From Ophiura sarsii (lineage: Eukaryota > Echinodermata > Ophiuroidea > Amphilepidida > Ophiuridae): DNA of 64,000 nt. The stretch is taken from the NCBI GenBank assembly GCA_035610835.1, contig CM069458.1:28111449-28175448 (forward strand), written 5' to 3'. Under the pieces are notes generated by a model, which was given only the letters and a program-made list of their open reading frames with translations, was not told the DNA's origin and searched no databases. Each line of letters starts with the position of its first letter. Within the stretch, counting starts at the first letter, position 1. This document shows, piece after piece, positions 59,588-64,000 of the stretch. The position numbers and the translations under genes were made by a program.

Positions 59588-60835
59588 AATGTTAAGCCTA
59601 TATAAAATCTCTATCGTGAAACTGTTAATGGGTATGTCCATGAAGTTGGGCCAAAAAGTGTGACATGAGGTCAAAATTTCAAAATTGTTCAATTGTTAAT
59701 CTGATATTATTTTTAGGTCCGACAATATCCATACTTTTGAAAAATAGTGAACTTTTCCCTCTCAAGTATGAAAATAATCATTGATTGCAGGTCAGTTTCA
59801 GGTTATTATGGTTAAAATACCTATGCTACATGGACACCATTCTGACACTTCTCCCTTGCATTATTTTTAAATAGTTCAGGTTACTCACCATTCTTATATA
59901 GATTTATATTGCACTTTCATGGTCAGATTCATAAAAGCACACAATTGATACTACTATACATCACAAAAAGTGATATGATGCTTTGCAAATTGAGGGTTGT
60001 GGGGTAATTTGGTTCAAGCCTTTTTGATGTAGTATTTATGTCTGTAATCAATAAGGATTGCTTCTGACACACATATTTTGTATAATGTTATCATCACTGA
60101 TAACTCTTTAACTGATTTAGTAACATTACAATTAAATAAAAAGTAAAAGCTTCTGTCCATACGGCTAAACATACAAGATATTTACCTGATGCTACTAGCT
60201 ACATGGACACCATGTTATCCAGACCCGTACCCCAACACACTCGCACCGCTTTCGGGAGAAATTACCCGATGAGTGATGACTCATTGACACTCGGACCAAT
60301 CAGAGGGCAGGATTCGGGTCAGATGACCCCGATACACTTGCCCCACTTTCGGGAGAAATTACCTTATGACTCATCCCACACTTGGACCAATAAGAGAGCA
60401 GGGTTCGGGTCAGATGATCCGGAGTCTGACCCTTTCTCCCGATGTTTGTACCAGATTTCTCCCGATGTTTTGCACCGGATTTCTCCCGATTTTTTGCACC
60501 AAAACCCTAACGTAATGTCACCTCCTACACTACTGACTTGCTATAGCAGGTCTGTCTAGTACAAAACATTGTCAGTGACAGGGTCTATGCAGGGAGGTGT
60601 TATATTACACCTCCCTGGTCTATGAAAGCTTTGAATAAATAACTTATTCCAAGATGAAGAGAAATCCTGGGATACTCAGTGATCATTGCAAAAGGGGTAT
60701 CAGGTCAAAAGGCACCCTAAATACATAATTGCATCAATGTGAAACAACACCCCTAAAAAATGCAGGGGTGTATCTTCATTTTTTCCCAACCAGCCAGCCG
60801 GGTAGGTTACAAGTAAAATCAGTAGCCCAGTTATC
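59588..60835. other. Unassigned DNA with a direct repeat
   Basis: No gene is recognised. A block containing TTTCGGGAGAAATTACC and GGTTCGGGTCAGATGA-like sequence occurs twice, about 100-110 bp apart, in 60240-60425. TTTCTCCCGAT repeats follow to 60490. The open frame at 60203-60559 is a by-product of this repeat. Confidence 0.5.
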
Positions 60836-61253
60836 TTAAAGAAGGTGTCCCGCAAGCATAAAAGTGTGCATTATATGTTAGAAAAATAACTTTCGAGTCC
60901 AACTTTTGTGATTATATAGAACAAAACACCACACTTATGACAAAAACAAATAAAAACCGCAATCTCTCAACATGCACTTTTTAAAATTCGCGGCGATCAA
61001 AAGTCCCAGTGTCGATGATGTCATAGTTATACAATGCTCATGCGCAAATTTGAGCACCGATACCCATGACGTCATCGACACCGGGACTTTCGATCGCCGC
61101 GAATTTTAAAAATTGCATGTTGAGTGATGACAGTTTTTATTTATTTTTGTGACTAGTATGGTGTTTTGTTCTATATAATTACGTAACTTCGGCTCGATAA
61201 TTATTTTCTAACAAATAATGCTCATTGTTGTGCTTGCGGGACCCTTCCTTTAA
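60836..61253. mobile_element. TTAA-flanked palindromic MITE, family 3
   Basis: TTAA (60836-60839 and 61250-61253) bounds ends AGAAGGTGTCCCGCAAGC and GCTTGCGGGACCCTTCCT. The arms pair almost throughout, sharing ATTCGCGGCGATC and GTCGATGATGTCAT with mismatches. The loop lies near 61030-61045. It is non-coding. TTAA fits piggyBac or Kolobok. Confidence 0.85.
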
Positions 61254-62022
61254 AATCCGGCTTGCATTGCTCCCGACACTTCAGCATGTATAAAGTTGAC
61301 GACCCAAATATTATGGATAAAAAGTGTTGCTTTATACATGTTCAGGGGCAAGAGCGCTTACATGGTTTTAATAGATGTGTCTTGGCCCCTGAATATGTTT
61401 AGAGCAGACTGCCCAAAGGTTATACATAGGAAGTATTACTTTATACATGCTAAAGGGCTGGATGGAGATGTACATTTCCTGGCAAGACCCACCCACATTT
61501 TGCCGTCCCTATTTCTCCCTCATGATGTGCTTGCTTCTGAAGACCTGATGGCGAGATTCCAACGGGGAAGCTGATTGGCTGACCCAACACTGTAGTAGTC
61601 ATGTGACAGCACGAGACATCCCGGAGAATTCTGGGTCGTAATCTATACCTGTTAACATGTTAACATGAGTAAAAGTATGCTGAGGTCTGAGGACTGAGGA
61701 GTTAGTTGAAACATAGCCACTATATAGATGGGGTGACAGGTGACGTCACACCGGGCAAAACGTGGCTAGTTGCTATTGTTCTTTGCCCGGCAGTTTGCGC
61801 GCGCATCATGTTTTGTCTATTGTTATTATCCCTTTTAAAGTCTATACACTTCCTTGAGAGTGAGGCACAGTATTGACAAACATGCATTAACTTTTCATCT
61901 TTGGTGAGTGCATACGTCATCACTTTCCATGAGCGATTTAGTACAGGATCTGTGGCCTTATGATCAGACAATGAGGCAGACAGACATCAATGTCTTGAGG
62001 AAGTGATATGGTGAACTTTTAC
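61254..62022. other. Unassigned, possibly intronic DNA
   Basis: If the oxidase exon at 62023-62145 belongs to a working gene, this is its following intron on the minus strand. I looked for the next oxidase exon here on the minus strand and found nothing convincing. Open frames at 61296-61574 and 61720-61971 match nothing I know. Confidence 0.4.
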
Positions 62023-62145
62023 CTCTTGAATGCAGCTCGGCAATCCTTCAGGGTCTCCTCTTCATTGACTCCACTTACATAGTATTCGTACCAGTGGAAT
62101 GGCAGATAAGACTTGGCTAATTTTTCAAAGTCATCCAAGCAAATC
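62023..62145 (-). CDS. 2-hydroxyacid (glycolate) oxidase, single exon
   Basis: On the minus strand the exon reads ICLDDFEKLAKSYLPFHWYE followed by YYVSGVNEEETLKDCRAAFK and a split Arg. This matches the N-terminus of FMN-dependent (S)-2-hydroxyacid oxidases such as glycolate oxidase HAO1. Family members oxidise glycolate or other 2-hydroxyacids, usually in peroxisomes. The first Tyr of the YY pair is the substrate-binding Tyr of the family. An acceptor AG precedes the exon at 62146-62147, and the donor GTAAAA follows at 62022 downward. Only about 41 of roughly 370 residues are here. The start-codon exon and all later exons were not found, so the gene is either spread over large introns, cut off by rearrangement, or an isolated exon copy. 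Confidence 0.8.
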
Positions 62146-62614
62146 CTTTTAAAACAATAATACACAACATGGTTACGGTATCTTTTAAAAAGATTGGACA
62201 ATTTTCATTGGTAAATTCTTGATTTTTTGAGAAAGTGATGTGTGGTGATTTAAAGTGGAACTGGCCAGTGCAGGATTTCCTGTGGTGGGGTGGGCAGGCT
62301 CTCCATTCCCCCGAATGACTTCACACAATTTTATCCTGGACACATCGGCCTACATGCTTTTATACTAATTTTGGCTTCGATTCCCCCGACTGACGTCTTG
62401 AAATTGGATAGAAATTAAGTAAAACCCCTTAAATTCCCCTGAATGTGTGCAACCAGTGGCGGATACAGGAGGCGGGGCGGAGGGGGCGGGCGTCCCCCGT
62501 AAAAAAATGTGTGTACCACTTTACCTTTTTCAGAGGCATAGGTAGGTTCCGTCGGTACATTTGCCACTTGTACCATGCGATTTTGTTGGCCGGTTTTGGG
62601 ACAACCACATCGCT

Positions 62615-62615
<1 letters not shown>

Positions 62616-62679
<64 letters not shown>
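62616..62679. repeat. Homopolymer of 64 C
   Basis: An uninterrupted C run inside a region starting with a hAT-like CAGTGGCG end. Open frames read it as poly-proline and are artefacts. Confidence 0.97.
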
Positions 62680-63050
62680 ACTTAGCAGAATTTCACGAGC
62701 TGACGGCAAACAAAATTGGGCACCTTTTACGATTTTTTTTGGGTACCACTTAAAAAACCTTGGTCAGCCCCCCGTAAATTGTAATCCTGGATCAATATGT
62801 CATTGACTTGACTTGGGACTTGACTTAATGTTAACTTTGGCAGCAGGAAATAAAAGTGAACCGTCAAGTTTTGAAAATTGCTGACTAGGGGGAGGTGAGG
62901 TGTTGTGGCGCGACTTTCCCCAAACCGGCACGAAACATCAAGCTTTATATAACGCATGGAAATATTCCCTGTCATTTTATTGGTGGAAACTGCATCACGT
63001 GACATAAAATAGTTTCACCTTTTCACCCAAATAACGGGTCAAGCGGTCAA

Positions 63051-63120
63051 TAGTACATTTTGATGGGAGCTTTTGGACCTGGCGGTCAATAATACATTTT
63101 GATGGGAGCTTTTGGACCGG
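63051..63120. repeat. Two-copy tandem repeat, about 36 bp
   Basis: GGTCAATAGTACATTTTGAT is followed by GGGAGCTTTTGGACC, and this pair of blocks occurs twice in direct succession with one difference (AGTAC versus AATAC). Confidence 0.9.
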
Positions 63121-63288
63121 CAGTCGCCCACTTTTCCCCCGACTCGCCCACGCCCCACGCCTACGCCCATCCCTACCTTCATTTCGTGAGACGGTGAGAA
63201 AGTAAACAAAACGCGTCGTCTGCTGTTGCTGCGCTCCCGGTTGCACTGTATATTTATAGTACAGTTTTGTGTAACTTTTCTAGATAGA

Positions 63289-63466
63289 ATGGATCAATTA
63301 GGATTTGAATTACTTGATGAAGATGCCATTAACGAGCTGTTGAATGGCGTAGACAGCGAAAATACGAAGAAGGCAATAAGATTCGCTATAGGCCTACATC
63401 GATTTGAGGAGTTTGAGAAAGTAGTCGGCGAGCAAGCACCGGTTGCGGTAGACTCTGCTAAATTAG
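63289..63466 (+). CDS. First coding exon, ZMYM/QRICH-like (Crypton-related) N-terminus
   Basis: The ATG at 63289 opens 59 codons that end at a good donor, GTGAGT (63467-63472), in phase 1. The peptide contains DEDAINELLNGVDSENTKKA and IRFAIGLHRFEEF. It resembles the short N-terminal helical motif (acidic stretch, then SENTKKAT-like, then F..FL) found before the recombinase-like domain in ZMYM2/3/4, QRICH1 and related proteins descended from Crypton tyrosine recombinases. The resemblance is from memory and short. Later exons lie beyond the window or were not recognised. The gene could be a host gene or a Crypton-type element. Confidence 0.5.
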
Positions 63467-63543
63467 GTGAGTACCGTATCACTATCACTGATGGTTGATG
63501 AAAATGTGTACAATGACAGAAATATTTTCATGCGTTATATAAA

Positions 63544-63723
63544 ACAAATATTTAATGATCTTTATTCGGGAAATGGTGCAAACTATTGGCCCCGAGGTGA
63601 CTGGAGGCCGTGGGCCTACTATTTTCCCGAGACCGGCTCGGGAAAATAATAGGCCCACGGCCTCCAGTCACCTCGGGGCCAATAGTTTGCACCCGTCCCG
63701 AATAAAGATCATTAAATATTTGT
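63544..63723. mobile_element. 180 bp near-perfect palindrome inside the intron
   Basis: The arms of about 80 bp pair almost perfectly around the loop CCGAGACCGGCTCGGG. They include CAAATATTTAATGATC, GGTGCAAACTATTGGCCCCG and GGTGACTGGAGGCCGTGGGC. One small mismatch region (GGGAAATGGTGC versus GCACCCGTCCC) is seen. It starts 78 bp after the donor of the preceding exon, so it would be transcribed as an RNA hairpin if that gene is expressed. Confidence 0.88.
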
Positions 63724-64000
63724 ATACCGTATAACCGACGGTGCCAATCTCAGCCACCGAGTGCAAACTAGACTGGAGACCGGTGGGGTTGTGGTCCCGG
63801 GGAGGGTAGGCCTACTCGAATTTGAAGAGGGTACGGGTGTGCGGCTGGGCAGTCTGAAAACAGGGGCTTACCGAACTGAACGGGCACCAAAACAGGGGCT
63901 TACCGAACTAAACGGTCGCAGAAATTGGGGTCTTAGAGAACTGAATTCTTATACAAAATTGTGTCTTATAAACTGAATTTTAGGCAAAATGTTGCCTTAT
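63724..64000. repeat. Short imperfect repeats at the window end
   Basis: AACAGGGGCTTACCGAACT recurs with about 35 bp spacing (63861 and 63892), followed by weaker copies with TCTTAGAGAACTGAATT and TCTTATAAACTGAATTTT. No gene is recognised. Confidence 0.55.

Larger units (their letters stand above)
62146..63288. other. Interval between two divergent exons
   Basis: It contains CAGTGGCGGATACAGG at 62454, a run of 64 C at 62616-62679, and a short tandem duplication at 63051-63120. It should hold the start exon and promoter of the oxidase if that gene is intact, but I could not identify them. It should also hold the promoter of the gene starting at 63289; TATATTTATAG at 63249-63259 is a possible TATA-like element. 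Confidence 0.45.

Noticed and set aside
61296..61971. Next exons of the hydroxyacid oxidase
   Set aside because: Neither open frame here matches the sequence expected after AAFKR in this enzyme family, and one is on the wrong strand.
62445..62806. Proline-rich open frames
   Set aside because: They are translations of the 64-C homopolymer.

Overview
The window looks like gene-poor, repeat-dense DNA from an animal, most likely a marine invertebrate deuterostome such as an echinoderm. That inference rests on the mix of APE-type LINEs, Helitrons, TTAA-flanked MITEs and hAT-like elements, on split coding exons, and on the absence of any bacterial gene organisation. The species cannot be fixed from this sequence. 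The DNA is AT-rich and carries unusually many long G or C homopolymer runs (35 G at 46905-46939; 64 C at 62616-62679). One assembly gap of N lies at 53063-53162.

Layout. 1-4.7 kb is mostly unassigned DNA with two fold-back MITEs. 4.7-8.8 kb is a nearly complete LINE with an intact 1250-codon ORF. 9-13.6 kb holds a hairpin and a 1.06 kb TIR element. 13.6-19.7 kb is a second, 5'-truncated LINE of the same group. Its ORF is split by a 3.36 kb insertion full of a 109 bp tandem repeat, and removing the insertion at a 4 bp direct repeat restores the frame. 19.7-27 kb has TTAA-flanked MITEs and tandem or inverted repeats. 27.0-30.9 kb is a very recent 2.09 kb tandem duplication containing the 5' part of a Helitron. 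31-40 kb has a LINE endonuclease fragment interrupted by a 114 bp hAT-like MITE, a Tc1/mariner-like element, an L2-like LINE 3' end and several MITEs. 40.8-42.3 kb is a Helitron 3' part. 43.8-45.5 kb is an extraordinary array of palindromic monomers. 45.5-51.3 kb contains TA- and 8 bp-TSD elements and a tRNA-derived SINE. 51.5-53.06 kb holds two Helitrons placed head to tail. 54-56.6 kb has a Harbinger-like MITE, duplicated hairpins and an L2-like LINE end. 56.6-59.6 kb is a third LINE.

Host genes are almost absent. Two credible host exons lie near the right end: a minus-strand exon of a 2-hydroxyacid (glycolate) oxidase (62023-62145), and a plus-strand first exon (63289-63466) resembling the N-terminus of ZMYM/QRICH-like, Crypton-related proteins. 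They point away from each other about 1.1 kb apart.

The window is therefore best read as a record of nested transposition. LINEs supply the only long ORFs. MITEs, Helitrons and satellites insert into them and into each other. The most novel-looking item is the 43.8-45.5 kb array. In it, 38 bp palindromes are joined by two recurring spacers, and the whole block is itself an imperfect inverted repeat.
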